Positions 1-7,614 of a stretch of DNA of 12,898 bases are shown in pieces. Under the pieces are notes generated by a model that saw nothing but the letters and a program-made list of their open reading frames with translations, was not told where the DNA came from and searched no databases. Made by a program: the position numbers and the translations under genes. The first letter of the stretch is position 1; each line of letters opens with the position of its first letter. This stretch comes from Candidatus Avelusimicrobium ruminicola (GTDB lineage: Bacteria > Elusimicrobiota > Elusimicrobia > Elusimicrobiales > Elusimicrobiaceae), in NCBI GenBank assembly GCA_900319885.1, contig ONQH01000017.1, positions 1 to 12,898 of the forward strand. Direction: 5' to 3'.

Positions 1-22
1 TTTGCGCATATACGGATGCCAT

Positions 23-69
23 AAAAATCAAAACGGACACCGTTTCTAATAATAGAACTGTGCCCGTTT
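23..69 (-). terminator. Intrinsic terminator after mreB
   Basis: On the minus strand, about 18 nt after the mreB stop, the arms AAACGGGCAC (plus positions 60-69) and GTGTCCGTTT (31-40) pair over 10 bp with one G-U wobble. Inside the loop a second small stem TTCTA/TAGAA closes on TTAT, giving a long two-part hairpin. It is followed directly by TGATTTTT, a U-rich tract (23-30). No T tract follows in the other direction, so it acts only on minus-strand transcripts. It marks the end of the ribosomal-mreB operon. Positions 1-22 hold nothing I recognise. Confidence 0.85.
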
Positions 70-87
70 GAACGTTGTTACTGTTAG

Positions 88-1131
88 TTAAAACGATTTG
101 TGGCGAAATCCCCAAAAATGGGACCCTTTTTCGTTTAATTGTTCCAAATATTTCCCAGTACCCAACGCGACACAATTAAGCGGGTCCGCCGCACGGTGCA
201 CAGGGATATCTGTTTCTTTACGTATCAGTTCCGTAATACCGCGCAAAAGGCTTCCGCCTCCGGCCACCATTAAGCCGCGGTCCACCAAATCGGCCGCTAA
301 CTCCGGCGGGGTTTCTTCCAAGGTACTTTTAATAACGTCCAAAATCAAGCGCACAGGTTCCATAAGGGCCTGACGGATTTCTTCCGAAGTTACCGTCAAG
401 GTGCGGGGCAAACCTTGTGTTTGGTCACGCCCTTTTACTTCCATAGACTTTTCTTCTTTAAGCGGATAAACGGAACCCAAATTGATTTTTACTTCTTCAG
501 CAGTCGTTTCACCGACGATTAAATTATATTTCTTGCGGAAATACTGCACAATGCATTCCGTCAGTTCATCACCGGCCACGTCAATGGATTTGGCAACAAC
601 CATGCCGCCTAAAGAAATTACAGCCACTTCCGTCGTACCACCACCAATATCTACAATCATGCTGGCGTGCGGCTCCGCCACGGGCAGATCAGCCCCCATG
701 GCCGAGGCCATGGGTTCTTCAATCAAATATACCTCGCGGGCACCCGCTTGACGGGCGGCATCATCCACGGCACGGCGTTCTACGCCGGTAATATCCGAAG
801 GGATACCAATGACAATCCGGGGGCGCAATAAGCTGCTGCGCGTATGCACTTTGCGAATGAAATAACGGATCATTTCTTGCGTAACTTCAAAGTCCGCAAT
901 CACCCCGTTTTTCATCGGGCGAACGGCCACAATATTAGCAGGCGTTCGGCCAAGCATCTGTTTGGCTTGCTTACCGACGGCTTTTACCTCGCCGGTTTCT
1001 TTCTCCATAGCCACTACGGACGGCTCATTAAGCACAATGCCTTTATCCTTGACGTAAATCAAACAGTTGGCAGTGCCCAAGTCCATGCCCAGGTCCGAAG
1101 AAAACAGCCCCCCCAGATAGTCTAGTACCAT
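88..1131 (-). CDS. mreB: Rod-shape-determining actin homologue MreB
   Basis: MreB polymerises with ATP into membrane-bound filaments that guide lateral cell-wall synthesis by the elongasome (RodA, PBP2, MreC/D). The 347 residues equal the length of E. coli MreB. The phosphate-1 loop [11 protein letters not shown] is at residues 17-27, phosphate-2 [11 protein letters not shown] at 161-171 and the adenosine motif [10 protein letters not shown] at 289-298. E138/E139 in LIEEP sit where the catalytic glutamate belongs, and [11 protein letters not shown] at 31-41 is typical. The short N-terminal stretch before residue 11 may be the membrane-binding segment. The start lies only 3 bp past the rplQ stop, with at best a weak GGA as ribosome site, so translation is probably coupled to rplQ. 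Being last in a ribosomal operon, rather than beside mreC/mreD, is unusual. A run of seven Gs crosses codons 6-8. Confidence 0.96.
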   Translation of the reverse strand: MVLDYLGGLFSSDLGMDLGTANCLIYVKDKGIVLNEPSVVAMEKETGEVKAVGKQAKQMLGRTPANIVAVRPMKNGVIADFEVTQEMIRYFIRKVHTRSSLLRPRIVIGIPSDITGVERRAVDDAARQAGAREVYLIEEPMASAMGADLPVAEPHASMIVDIGGGTTEVAVISLGGMVVAKSIDVAGDELTECIVQYFRKKYNLIVGETTAEEVKINLGSVYPLKEEKSMEVKGRDQTQGLPRTLTVTSEEIRQALMEPVRLILDVIKSTLEETPPELAADLVDRGLMVAGGGSLLRGITELIRKETDIPVHRAADPLNCVALGTGKYLEQLNEKGSHFWGFRHKSF

Positions 1132-1134
1132 AGA

Positions 1135-1479
1135 TTAGTCCACAAGTTTAACAATCGCTACTTGCGCATTGTCGCCTTGGCGTAAGCCAGCGCGATAAAT
1201 GCGGCAGAAACCGCCGGGGCGGTTGGCATAGCGGGCCGCTAATACGTCAAATACTTTCTTTACAGCGGCGGCATCTTTGAGCGTGTCTTTTACGGCACGT
1301 TCATTTTTAGCCTTAGCTAAGGTGATTAAACCTTCTACCACGCGGCGCACTTCTTTGGCTTTGGGAAGGGTCGTGGTTACTTCTTCGTGCAGAATAATGC
1401 TGGTGGCCATGTTGTTAAGCATAGCACGGCGGTGAGAGGCCGTTTTACCCAGTTTTCTGTATCCAGTATTTTTAATCAT
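1135..1479 (-). CDS. rplQ: 50S ribosomal protein L17 (bL17)
   Basis: L17 is a bacterium-specific large-subunit protein that binds 23S rRNA near the tunnel exit region. The 114-residue product matches the family's short core length. It opens with a basic segment rich in RKLGKTASHRRAMLNNMATSI (residues 8-28 region), the family signature, and ends with the conserved RPGGFCRIYRAG at about 91-102. It follows rpoA after a 14-bp gap containing AAGGAG about 10 nt before the ATG, the standard rpoA-rplQ end of the alpha operon. In most bacteria L17 closes the operon; here mreB follows with a 3-bp gap. Nothing looks truncated. Confidence 0.97.
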   Translation of the reverse strand: MIKNTGYRKLGKTASHRRAMLNNMATSIILHEEVTTTLPKAKEVRRVVEGLITLAKAKNERAVKDTLKDAAAVKKVFDVLAARYANRPGGFCRIYRAGLRQGDNAQVAIVKLVD

Positions 1480-1493
1480 ACAACAAATACTCC

Positions 1494-2489
1494 TTAAATT
1501 TTCATGCCAAGTGATAACTTCATCTCGGCTAATTTTGCTTTAATTTCGTCCATGGATTTGGCGCCAAAATTCTTAATGAGGTTCAGTTCCCCTTCGGTCA
1601 TTTTGACTAAATCACGTACGGTGTTGATGTTGGCAGACTTCAAGCAGTTAATGGAACGAGAAGAAAGTTCAATAAACTCAATGGATTGGCTTAAAGTTTC
1701 TTCTTGTTTGCTTTGCGCCGCAGAAACCGCCACCGTAGCCGGGGAGGCTTCCGCTTCTACTACTTCGTCGCTCACCGTCTTTACACAATCATCTTCCCCT
1801 TCAATGGTAAAAATGTGCAAAGAACCGGACAACAATACCGCCGCGCGGTGCAAAGCACGCGCCGGAGATAACGTACCATCAGTCGTAATCTCCAAGATTA
1901 AGCGGTCATAGTCCGTTTTTTGGCCTACACGGGCCGGTTCAACATCATAATGTACTTTTACGATCGGCGAGAATAAAGCATCTACCGCAATGAAGCCGGC
2001 CGGGCGTTGCACCTTGGCCAGTTCTTCACCGGGCATATAGCCCTTGCAGCGGGAAACTTCAATTTCAATTTCCAACTTACCGCCGGCTTCCAACGTAGCG
2101 AGCACCAAGTCTTTATTGATAATTTCCACACCGTCTACTTCTTCAATATCGGCAGCAGTTACTACGCCGGGTTTAGAAGCATGCAATTGTAAATATTCAC
2201 GGTTTTTGCCTTCCATTTTAACACGTAAGTGTTTGAAATTCAGCAAGATATTGATCACATCTTCGCGCACATTGGGCACGGCACTAAATTCGTGCACAGC
2301 ACCGGCAATGCGTACAGCCGTTACGGCCGCGCCTTCCATACCGGAAAGCAAAATGCGGCGTAAGGAATTGCCTACGGTGTGACCATAACCGCTTTCGTAC
2401 GGTTCAGCAATAAACTTACCGTAGTAGTCAGAAGCGGTTTTTTCTTCTAACTGAATTTTTTGGGGAAGAACTAATTCGTTTAAAGCCAT
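1494..2489 (-). CDS. rpoA: DNA-directed RNA polymerase alpha subunit
   Basis: RpoA dimerises to scaffold assembly of beta and beta' and contacts promoter UP elements and activators. At 331 residues it is full length. The N-terminal domain (about 1-230) carries GYGHTVGNSLRRILLSG at 34-50, with the paired arginines 44-45 of the dimer/assembly face. The C-terminal domain (about 268-331) contains SSRSINCLKSANINTVRDL, where R278 aligns with the E. coli DNA-contacting R265, plus the helix-hairpin-helix with KNFGAKSMDEI and the ending LSLGMKI. The linker at about 231-268 is rich in Ala, Glu, Ser and Val and looks flexible. A good GGAGG lies 6 nt before the ATG. It is flanked by rpsD and rplQ as in most bacteria. 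Confidence 0.98.
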   Translation of the reverse strand: MALNELVLPQKIQLEEKTASDYYGKFIAEPYESGYGHTVGNSLRRILLSGMEGAAVTAVRIAGAVHEFSAVPNVREDVINILLNFKHLRVKMEGKNREYLQLHASKPGVVTAADIEEVDGVEIINKDLVLATLEAGGKLEIEIEVSRCKGYMPGEELAKVQRPAGFIAVDALFSPIVKVHYDVEPARVGQKTDYDRLILEITTDGTLSPARALHRAAVLLSGSLHIFTIEGEDDCVKTVSDEVVEAEASPATVAVSAAQSKQEETLSQSIEFIELSSRSINCLKSANINTVRDLVKMTEGELNLIKNFGAKSMDEIKAKLAEMKLSLGMKI

Positions 2490-2503
2490 GCAATGCCTCC
2501 AAA

Positions 2504-3133
2504 CTATCTAGAATAATATTCTACAATCAGCTGTTCATTGACAGGGTAGGACATTTCCTCTCTGTCGGGCCATCTCAACAATTTGCCGGTCAATTTTTCC
2601 GCATCATATTCCAAAAAGCTCGGGCGCGGATTGTGTTTTTCGGCTTCGGTTAACCCTTGTTTTACCATGGCATTTTCGGCCATAGTGCTCTTCAAGGTTA
2701 CTTTGTCGCCAATGCGTAATTGGTAAGAAGGAACGTTAACGGCTTTACCATTAACAGTTACATTCCCGTGCAGAACGAGTTGACGAGCCGTTTTGAGGGA
2801 TACTGCAAAACCTAAGCGGCGCACAATGTTATCTAGGCGGGTTTCCAATTTGCGCAAGAAATTTTCACCGGTTTGACCTTCGGCTTTAGCCGCTGTAGCA
2901 AACATGTTGTGGAAAGGAATTTCCGACATGCCGGACTGTAAGCGGGCTTTTTGTTTTTCCTGCAAGCGGATACCGTATTCGGATACTTTGGCTTTGCGTA
3001 CTTTGCCGCCGCGTTTGGTGGCAGCCGCCAATTTGTCAATGACACAATTGGTGTAGCACTTGGTTCCTTTGAGGAAAAGTTTGCAATCTAATTTTCTGCA
3101 TTTTTTGCAGGTAGCTCCAATATTTCTTGACAT
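2504..3133 (-). CDS. rpsD: 30S ribosomal protein S4 (uS4), zinc-type
   Basis: S4 is a primary 16S rRNA binder that nucleates the 30S body and lines the mRNA entry channel. The 209 residues match the family. The N-terminus has cysteines C9, C12, C26 and C30, a probable zinc site of the C+ form, with an extra C17. The last pair is C-x3-C, one residue tighter than the C-x4-C I recall for Thermus S4. The S4 RNA-binding domain spans about 97-145 (LETRLDNIVRRLGFAVS, TVNGKAVNVPSY), and the C-terminus PVNEQLIVEYYSR is canonical. It starts 4 bp after rpsK, with the site GGAGAG inside the rpsK end. In E. coli S4 represses its own operon by binding the mRNA; I see no matching structure here. Confidence 0.97.
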   Translation of the reverse strand: MSRNIGATCKKCRKLDCKLFLKGTKCYTNCVIDKLAAATKRGGKVRKAKVSEYGIRLQEKQKARLQSGMSEIPFHNMFATAAKAEGQTGENFLRKLETRLDNIVRRLGFAVSLKTARQLVLHGNVTVNGKAVNVPSYQLRIGDKVTLKSTMAENAMVKQGLTEAEKHNPRPSFLEYDAEKLTGKLLRWPDREEMSYPVNEQLIVEYYSR

Positions 3134-3137
3134 AAAA

Positions 3138-3560
3138 CTATACTCTCCGTGCTTTGGGCGGTCTGCATCCGTTGTGAGGGATCGGGGTTACGTCTTTAAT
3201 AGAAGATACGACTAACCCGGCTTGCGCTAAGGCGCGTACTGCGGTTTCACGTCCTTGACCAGGACCGCATACTTTTACGGCCACTTCGCGCATACCCATA
3301 GACACGGCTTTTTCGGCCGCGGTGTTGCTGGTAATTTGCGCAGCAAACGGCGTAGATTTTTTGGTGCCTTTGAAACCATGGGAACCGGCGGTAGACCAGG
3401 CTAACGTGTTGCCTTTATCGTCGGACACGGTTACAATGGTGTTGTTAAACGAGCAGAAAATATGCACCACACCGAATACCGGTGCTTTGGCATTTTTCTT
3501 TTTTGTTTTGGCCGCCGGAGCAGTTGCCTCTGCGGCTTTAGTTACTTTTTCTTCTGCCAT
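3138..3560 (-). CDS. rpsK: 30S ribosomal protein S11 (uS11)
   Basis: S11 sits on the 30S platform, helps form the mRNA exit region and contacts the Shine-Dalgarno helix. The 140 residues are slightly longer than usual because of an Ala/Lys-rich N-terminal extension (residues 1-26) before the conserved core starting near [18 protein letters not shown] (30-47). [21 protein letters not shown] (55-75), [13 protein letters not shown] (99-111) and [18 protein letters not shown] at the end are classic S11 segments; the NG pair at 130-131 is the site of isoaspartate formation known in other bacteria. AGGA lies about 10 nt before the ATG. It sits 24 bp after rpsM and 4 bp before rpsD. Confidence 0.97.
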   Translation of the reverse strand: MAEEKVTKAAEATAPAAKTKKKNAKAPVFGVVHIFCSFNNTIVTVSDDKGNTLAWSTAGSHGFKGTKKSTPFAAQITSNTAAEKAVSMGMREVAVKVCGPGQGRETAVRALAQAGLVVSSIKDVTPIPHNGCRPPKARRV

Positions 3561-3584
3561 ACTGTTAAATTCCTATGTTAAAAT

Positions 3585-3959
3585 TTATTTCACTTTGGAA
3601 CCGACCGTTTTTCTGCGTCCGCGGCGGGTTCTGCTGTTGGTTTTGGTGCGTTGACCACGTACCGGCAAATTGCGGCGGTGGCGCTGTCCACGATAAGAAC
3701 CGATTTCAATAGCGCGGTGAATGTTTTGCGCTACTTCGCGGCGCAGTTCACCTTCCACTTTGTATTCTTTCTGCAAAATGGTGTTTAACAGACCGGCTTG
3801 TTGTTCGGTTAAATCTTTAACGCGGGTGGCGGGGTCAATTTGACCTTCCACTTTTGCGAGTACTTCTTTGGCGTTTTTCTTGCCGATGCCGTAGATGTAT
3901 TCTAACGCGACATCAATTCTTTTGTTTTTCGGTAAATCAATACCTGCGACTCTGGCCAT
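3585..3959 (-). CDS. rpsM: 30S ribosomal protein S13 (uS13)
   Basis: S13 lies on the 30S head, forms intersubunit bridges and touches the P-site tRNA through its basic tail. The product has 124 residues, the usual length. The start [19 protein letters not shown] is canonical, the helix-hairpin-helix [10 protein letters not shown] is at 21-30, and [18 protein letters not shown] at 88-105 leads into a strongly basic C-terminus. GGAG lies about 12 nt before the ATG. The gene follows rpmJ after 20 bp and precedes rpsK, the standard opening of the alpha operon. Confidence 0.97.
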   Translation of the reverse strand: MARVAGIDLPKNKRIDVALEYIYGIGKKNAKEVLAKVEGQIDPATRVKDLTEQQAGLLNTILQKEYKVEGELRREVAQNIHRAIEIGSYRGQRHRRNLPVRGQRTKTNSRTRRGRRKTVGSKVK

Positions 3960-3979
3960 AATTCTTAATACTCCTTAAA

Positions 3980-4093
3980 TTAACCTTGGCGTTGTTTGTG
4001 TTTTGCCACTTCGCAAACCACACGAACTACGCCGTTGCGTTTAATGATTTTGCATTTTTGACATATTTTCTTTACACTGGCTCTGACTTTCAT
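3980..4093 (-). CDS. rpmJ: 50S ribosomal protein L36 (bL36), zinc-type
   Basis: This 37-residue gene reads [20 protein letters not shown] and continues to a [19 protein letters not shown] end. C11, C14, C27 and H32 form the C-x2-C-x12-C-x4-H zinc site of the standard bacterial L36, the smallest large-subunit protein, which binds 23S rRNA near the L7/L12 stalk base. Its ATG begins directly after the infA stop (TAAATG on the minus strand), with AGGGAG inside the infA end as ribosome site, so translation is probably coupled. The stop lies 20 bp before rpsM. The infA-rpmJ-rpsM order is widely conserved. Confidence 0.97.
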   Translation of the reverse strand: MKVRASVKKICQKCKIIKRNGVVRVVCEVAKHKQRQG

Positions 4094-4306
4094 TTATTTC
4101 TCCCTATAAGTTATTCTTCCACGGGTTAAATCATACGGGGAAAGTTCCAGTTTGACTTTATCACCCGGAAGAATTCTTATATGATGAACTCTCATTTTGC
4201 CGGATATATGCCCTAAAATCACTTTGCCGCCCGCAATTTCTATCTTAAACATTGCATTAGGCAAGGCTTCTAGAACTTTACCTTCAATTTCGATTTTATC
4301 ACTCAT
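4094..4306 (-). CDS. infA: Translation initiation factor IF-1
   Basis: IF-1 binds the 30S A site and cooperates with IF-2 and IF-3 in choosing the initiator tRNA. The 70 residues form one S1-like OB fold: [19 protein letters not shown] (5-23), [20 protein letters not shown] (32-51), [16 protein letters not shown] (55-70). The last block is a near-invariant signature. GGAG lies 5 nt before the ATG, in the small palindrome AACTCGGAGTT. The 56-bp gap from map shows no convincing promoter or terminator. The stop touches the rpmJ start. Confidence 0.98.
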   Translation of the reverse strand: MSDKIEIEGKVLEALPNAMFKIEIAGGKVILGHISGKMRVHHIRILPGDKVKLELSPYDLTRGRITYREK

Positions 4307-4362
4307 ACAACTCCGAGTTCGGATTAAATTAGGAATCCCTGCAAGCGAGCCATCGCATACAG

Positions 4363-5115
4363 TTATTCAAAGGCCGTGAAAATTTCACTGCCGTTAGCGG
4401 TTACAGCGACCGTGTGTTCAAAATGGGCTGCTAAACTGCCATCTTGCGTCACAACCGTCCAGCCGTTATCCAGCTCCCTGACCTTATACGTTCCCGCAGT
4501 CAACATGGGTTCAATCGCCAGTACCATACCCGCTTCCAACACGGGCCCCGTTCCGGGTTTGCCGAAGTTGGGGATACTGGGCTCTTCGTGCATATTGCGG
4601 CCAATACCATGCCCGCAATAATCGCGCACAACGCCCATGCCGTTTTCTATAGCAAAAGTTTCCACCGCATGTTGTACGTCGCCAAGGCGGCGCCCGGCTT
4701 TGACTTGCCCAATTGCCTTAAATAGCGACTTTTTAGTTACGTCCATCAGTCGCTGGGCTTCGTCAGAAACTTTCCCTACAGCGAGGGTGATTGCGGCATC
4801 TGAACAGAAACCGTCAAGGCGGGCTCCTGTATCAATACTGATAATATCACCACTCTTTAATATTTTATCTTTTTTTGGGATTCCGTGCACGACTTCTTCG
4901 TTTACAGACGCGCAAATACTACCCGGGAACCCATAATAGCCTAAAAATAACGGGGTCGCCCCGAAGGAGCGAATTACTTTTTCGGCTTCGCGATCCAGGT
5001 CCCATGTAGACAGACCGGGTTTTACAAATTCGGTCATCCGTTTTAGAACGGCCGCTGTTACTTTACCGGCTGCCCGCATTTTGGCAAGTTCGCTTTCGTT
5101 TTTTACTTCAATCAT
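4363..5115 (-). CDS. map: Methionine aminopeptidase, type I
   Basis: Map removes the initiator methionine from new proteins when the second residue is small. The 250 residues match type Ia enzymes without an N-terminal zinc-finger extension. The five metal ligands are all in place: D95 (SIDTG), D106 (CSDAA), H169 (CGHGIGR), E202 (AIEPM) and E233 (HFEHT). The substrate-side histidines H77 (VVHGIP) and H176 (MHEEPS) are also kept, each offset by two from E. coli numbering. The start overlaps the adk stop as ATGA, indicating translational coupling. The cytosolic enzyme is encoded next to IF-1, a common arrangement. Confidence 0.98.
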   Translation of the reverse strand: MIEVKNESELAKMRAAGKVTAAVLKRMTEFVKPGLSTWDLDREAEKVIRSFGATPLFLGYYGFPGSICASVNEEVVHGIPKKDKILKSGDIISIDTGARLDGFCSDAAITLAVGKVSDEAQRLMDVTKKSLFKAIGQVKAGRRLGDVQHAVETFAIENGMGVVRDYCGHGIGRNMHEEPSIPNFGKPGTGPVLEAGMVLAIEPMLTAGTYKVRELDNGWTVVTQDGSLAAHFEHTVAVTANGSEIFTAFE

Positions 5116-5750
5116 TTTACCTTCTCAAGGACTGTACAAATGTCCTTAAAAACTTGATCCGGCGTTTGATTGCCGTTAATTTCCACATATTTGCCGGAAT
5201 TTTGATAATATTTTTTTACCGGCAGCGTATCTTTGTGGTACACGTCCAAGCGGTGTTTGGCACGCGCGGGCGTATCATCCGGGCGGGTATAGAGTTCTCC
5301 GGCGCACACAGGGCACACCGTGCCTCCTTCCGGCCCTACATGTAAAATTTCCCCACAGTTGCGGCATTGGCGGCGCGAAGAAATCCGCCCGATCACTTCA
5401 TCTTCCGGCAAGTTAATCATCACCACAGCCGTAATTTGACGTTGCAAACGGCGCATCATTTCATCTAGCACTTGGGCTTGCGCCACGGTCCGCGGAAATC
5501 CGTCAAAGATAATGCCTACATCCGTTGCGCTTACAATTTTTTCCAACATGGAAATCATCAGCGCATCCGGCACCAGGTTTCCCCGGTTAATAATTTGAGC
5601 AATTTGTTTTCCCAAATCACTCCCACTTGCTATTTCAGCACGCAACACATCTCCCGTAGAGATGTGTTTTAAGTGAAATGCGTCCTGCAATTTGGCTGAC
5701 TGAGTACCTTTACCGGCACCCGGGCAACCCATTAAAACAATATTCATCAT
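5112..5750 (-). CDS. adk: Adenylate kinase, zinc-LID type
   Basis: Adk interconverts ATP + AMP and 2 ADP in the cytosol, keeping adenylate pools balanced. The P-loop GCPGAGKGT is at residues 8-16; STGDVLR (31-37) and DGFPRT (83-88) are the AMP-binding segments. The LID domain holds two CxxC pairs, C129/C132 and C146/C149, the structural zinc site of the long bacterial form, though the stretch between them is compact (13 residues). RPDDTPARAKHRLDVY follows as expected. The total of 212 residues is typical. Two ATGs are adjacent (5748-5750 and 5745-5747); the second gives the classical MNIVLMG start and neither has a strong ribosome site at good spacing. The gene lies downstream of the secY-adk hairpin and overlaps map by 4 bp. 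Confidence 0.97.
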   Translation of the reverse strand: MMNIVLMGCPGAGKGTQSAKLQDAFHLKHISTGDVLRAEIASGSDLGKQIAQIINRGNLVPDALMISMLEKIVSATDVGIIFDGFPRTVAQAQVLDEMMRRLQRQITAVVMINLPEDEVIGRISSRRQCRNCGEILHVGPEGGTVCPVCAGELYTRPDDTPARAKHRLDVYHKDTLPVKKYYQNSGKYVEINGNQTPDQVFKDICTVLEKVK

Positions 5751-5761
5751 GCTTAAACAGC

Positions 5762-5799
5762 ATTTTCCTCTCGCGACTTAGTATGCGCGAGAGGAAAAT
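5762..5799 (-). promoter_or_regulatory. Perfect 14-bp hairpin between secY and adk
   Basis: In the 55-bp secY-adk gap the arm ATTTTCCTCTCGCG (5762-5775) pairs perfectly with CGCGAGAGGAAAAT (5786-5799) around a 10-nt loop. The stem begins 6 nt after the secY stop. In the minus-strand mRNA the 3' arm carries the purine run GAGAGG, which resembles a Shine-Dalgarno sequence, and the 5' arm carries its complement. GAGAGG is about 16 nt from the first adk ATG, longer than ideal. No U tract follows on either strand, so it is not a canonical intrinsic terminator. It may be an mRNA processing or stability element, or may set adk output relative to secY; the role is inference. Confidence 0.7.
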
Positions 5800-5805
5800 T
5801 AAAAG

Positions 5806-7140
5806 TTACTGTACGTTAAACCAGCGGCCGCGGATGCGTTTAGAACCCTTCATAAGCGGTTCATAATTGCGTGCCAATAAGTGCGCTTGCACTTGGCTTA
5901 CCGTATCTAACGCTACCCCTACAACGATTAGCAAGGCCGTACCGCCGAAGTAGAAGTCTACCCCGAAATAAGCACGGAACGCATCCGGCAGCACCGCTAC
6001 CAAACATACAAAGATGGCTCCACAGAACGTAATGCGGTTCATCACCCATTCAATGTAATTTTTAGTCGGTTCGCCGGGGCGAATACCCGGGATAAAGCCG
6101 CCCCATTTTTTCATGTTGTCGGCTAAATCGGCGGGGTTAATCGTCATGGAGTTATAAAAATAACAGAAGAAGATAATAAGCGCTGAAAATAATAACATGT
6201 ACCACACATTGCCGTGGTTAAACATATTTAAGATTTTCTGTGCCCATTCGGCTTCTTGGTTGAAACTGGCTATTGTAAGTGGCAAAGAGATTACAGAGGA
6301 GGCAAAGATTACAGCGATTACACCACTCTGATCTACTTTCAAAGGCAAATAACTGGCTTGCCCAGCCACCATACGGTTTCCTACGGTGCGTTTGGCATAT
6401 TGTACCGGGATTTGGCGTTGCGCGGTTTCTAACCACACTACCAAAGCCGTAATAACGACTGCCGCCGCAAAAATTACCATAGCCACAAAGAAATCCATTT
6501 CGCCCGTCTGCACACGGTTTACGATTTCGTTAATAGCGGCCGGTAAACGATCTACGATCCCCGCAAAGATGATGAGCGAAATACCGTTGCCCACCCCTTT
6601 TTCGGTGATTTGTTCACCCAGCCACATCACAAACATCGTCCCCGCTGCCAAAGTAAGCAGCGTGGTAGCGAAGAACAAGAAATTCGGATTGACAACCGCC
6701 GGGATATCCCCCGCGCCAGTAACGCGCGTGATAGCGAAGGTCATCATTCCGCCTTGTAACAAGGCTAAAAACAGTGCAAAAATACGAGTAATTTGGTTTT
6801 CTTTGCGCCGTCCGCTTTCGCCTTCTTTATGCATGCGGTCTAAGGCCGGGAAAATATGCGCCCCGCGCACTAACCCCATGATAATGGAAGCGTTGATGTA
6901 CGGCATAATACCCAATGCTAAAATGGAAAAACGCCCTAATGCACCGCCCGAAAAGATATTCATAAAACCCAGAATACCGTTTTGGTGCGCCGCAAAAAGT
7001 TGGCGTAATACATCCGTGTTAATACCGGGTATCGGGATGGCCGCAGCCACCCGGAAAACTGCCAACGCCCCGATCACAAAGAGCAGGCGCTTTTTGAGTT
7101 CGGGGGCGTTAAAAATATTTGCAACTGTATTATTAGCCAT
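5806..7140 (-). CDS. secY: Protein translocase subunit SecY
   Basis: SecY is the channel of the Sec translocon in the inner membrane, through which unfolded proteins are exported or inserted. The 444 residues contain ten hydrophobic helices, as expected. Family landmarks: PIPGI at 36-40 after helix 1, the plug region near GGALGRFSILALGIMPYINASI (65-86), GRRKENQITR (110-119), the cytosolic loop AQRQIPVQYAKR (240-251), GGFIPGIRPGEPT (347-359), where R354 matches the arginine important for SecA function (E. coli R357), and the end YEPLMKGSKRIRGRW. The ATG overlaps the rplO stop by one base (TAATG), so translation is coupled. It is followed by the hairpin before adk. Confidence 0.98.
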   Translation of the reverse strand: MANNTVANIFNAPELKKRLLFVIGALAVFRVAAAIPIPGINTDVLRQLFAAHQNGILGFMNIFSGGALGRFSILALGIMPYINASIIMGLVRGAHIFPALDRMHKEGESGRRKENQITRIFALFLALLQGGMMTFAITRVTGAGDIPAVVNPNFLFFATTLLTLAAGTMFVMWLGEQITEKGVGNGISLIIFAGIVDRLPAAINEIVNRVQTGEMDFFVAMVIFAAAVVITALVVWLETAQRQIPVQYAKRTVGNRMVAGQASYLPLKVDQSGVIAVIFASSVISLPLTIASFNQEAEWAQKILNMFNHGNVWYMLLFSALIIFFCYFYNSMTINPADLADNMKKWGGFIPGIRPGEPTKNYIEWVMNRITFCGAIFVCLVAVLPDAFRAYFGVDFYFGGTALLIVVGVALDTVSQVQAHLLARNYEPLMKGSKRIRGRWFNVQ

Positions 7141-7595
7141 TATTTCGTCTCAATAACGGTTGCAGTACCGCCGGCTTTTTCAATCGCGGCTTTGGCCGTG
7201 GCGGAAAAACCATGAGCAGATACTTTGAGGGCTTTGGTCAAAGTCCCGTTAGCAAGCACTTTCACGCGGCAAGCGCAGTGAATAACACCCGCTTTCTTTA
7301 AGGCTTCGGGGGTTACTTCAGCCCCAGCGGCAAAGAGTTTTTCCAAAGAGCCGACGTTTACATAATCGTAACGAACGGCAAAGTCTTTATTGGAAAAACC
7401 GCTTTTAGGCGTATGGCGGATTAACGGCATCTGTCCGCCTTCTTTGCTTTCCTTGCGCGTGTTACCGGAACGAGAGGTTTGCCCTTTCATCCCTTTGGTG
7501 CAGTAGTTACCTAAGCCGGAACCCGGGCCGATACCCAAGCGGCGTTTGGCTTTACGAGAGCCATGTTTAGGGAAAAGTTTATTTAAAGTTACCAT
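7140..7595 (-). CDS. rplO: 50S ribosomal protein L15 (uL15)
   Basis: L15 binds 23S rRNA and joins late in 50S assembly. The 151 residues are normal length. The basic glycine-rich N-terminal arm includes GSRKAKRRLGIGPGSGLGN (12-30) and GMKGQTSRSG (35-44), followed by the signature EGGQMPLIRHTPKSGFSN at about 52-69. The segment NYCTKGMKGQ replaces the more usual arm sequence, so the arm is somewhat divergent. GGAG lies about 10 nt before the ATG. It follows rpsE after 19 bp, where most bacteria have rpmD, and its stop overlaps the secY start. Confidence 0.96.
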   Translation of the reverse strand: MVTLNKLFPKHGSRKAKRRLGIGPGSGLGNYCTKGMKGQTSRSGNTRKESKEGGQMPLIRHTPKSGFSNKDFAVRYDYVNVGSLEKLFAAGAEVTPEALKKAGVIHCACRVKVLANGTLTKALKVSAHGFSATAKAAIEKAGGTATVIETK

Positions 7596-7614
7596 ATGTT
7601 ATCTCTCCACAAAA

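Noticed and set aside
4307..4362. A promoter or terminator in the map-infA gap
   Set aside because: There is no paired -35/-10 match and no stem with a T tract; only the infA ribosome site in a small palindrome is visible.
5762..5799. Reading the secY-adk hairpin as an intrinsic terminator
   Set aside because: The stem is strong, but no U tract follows on either strand, and the downstream adk and map genes have no visible promoter of their own.
6386..7156. Long open frame on the plus strand opposite secY
   Set aside because: It is fully antisense to a clearly conserved secY, has no recognisable domains, and its composition mirrors the codon bias of the gene on the other strand.
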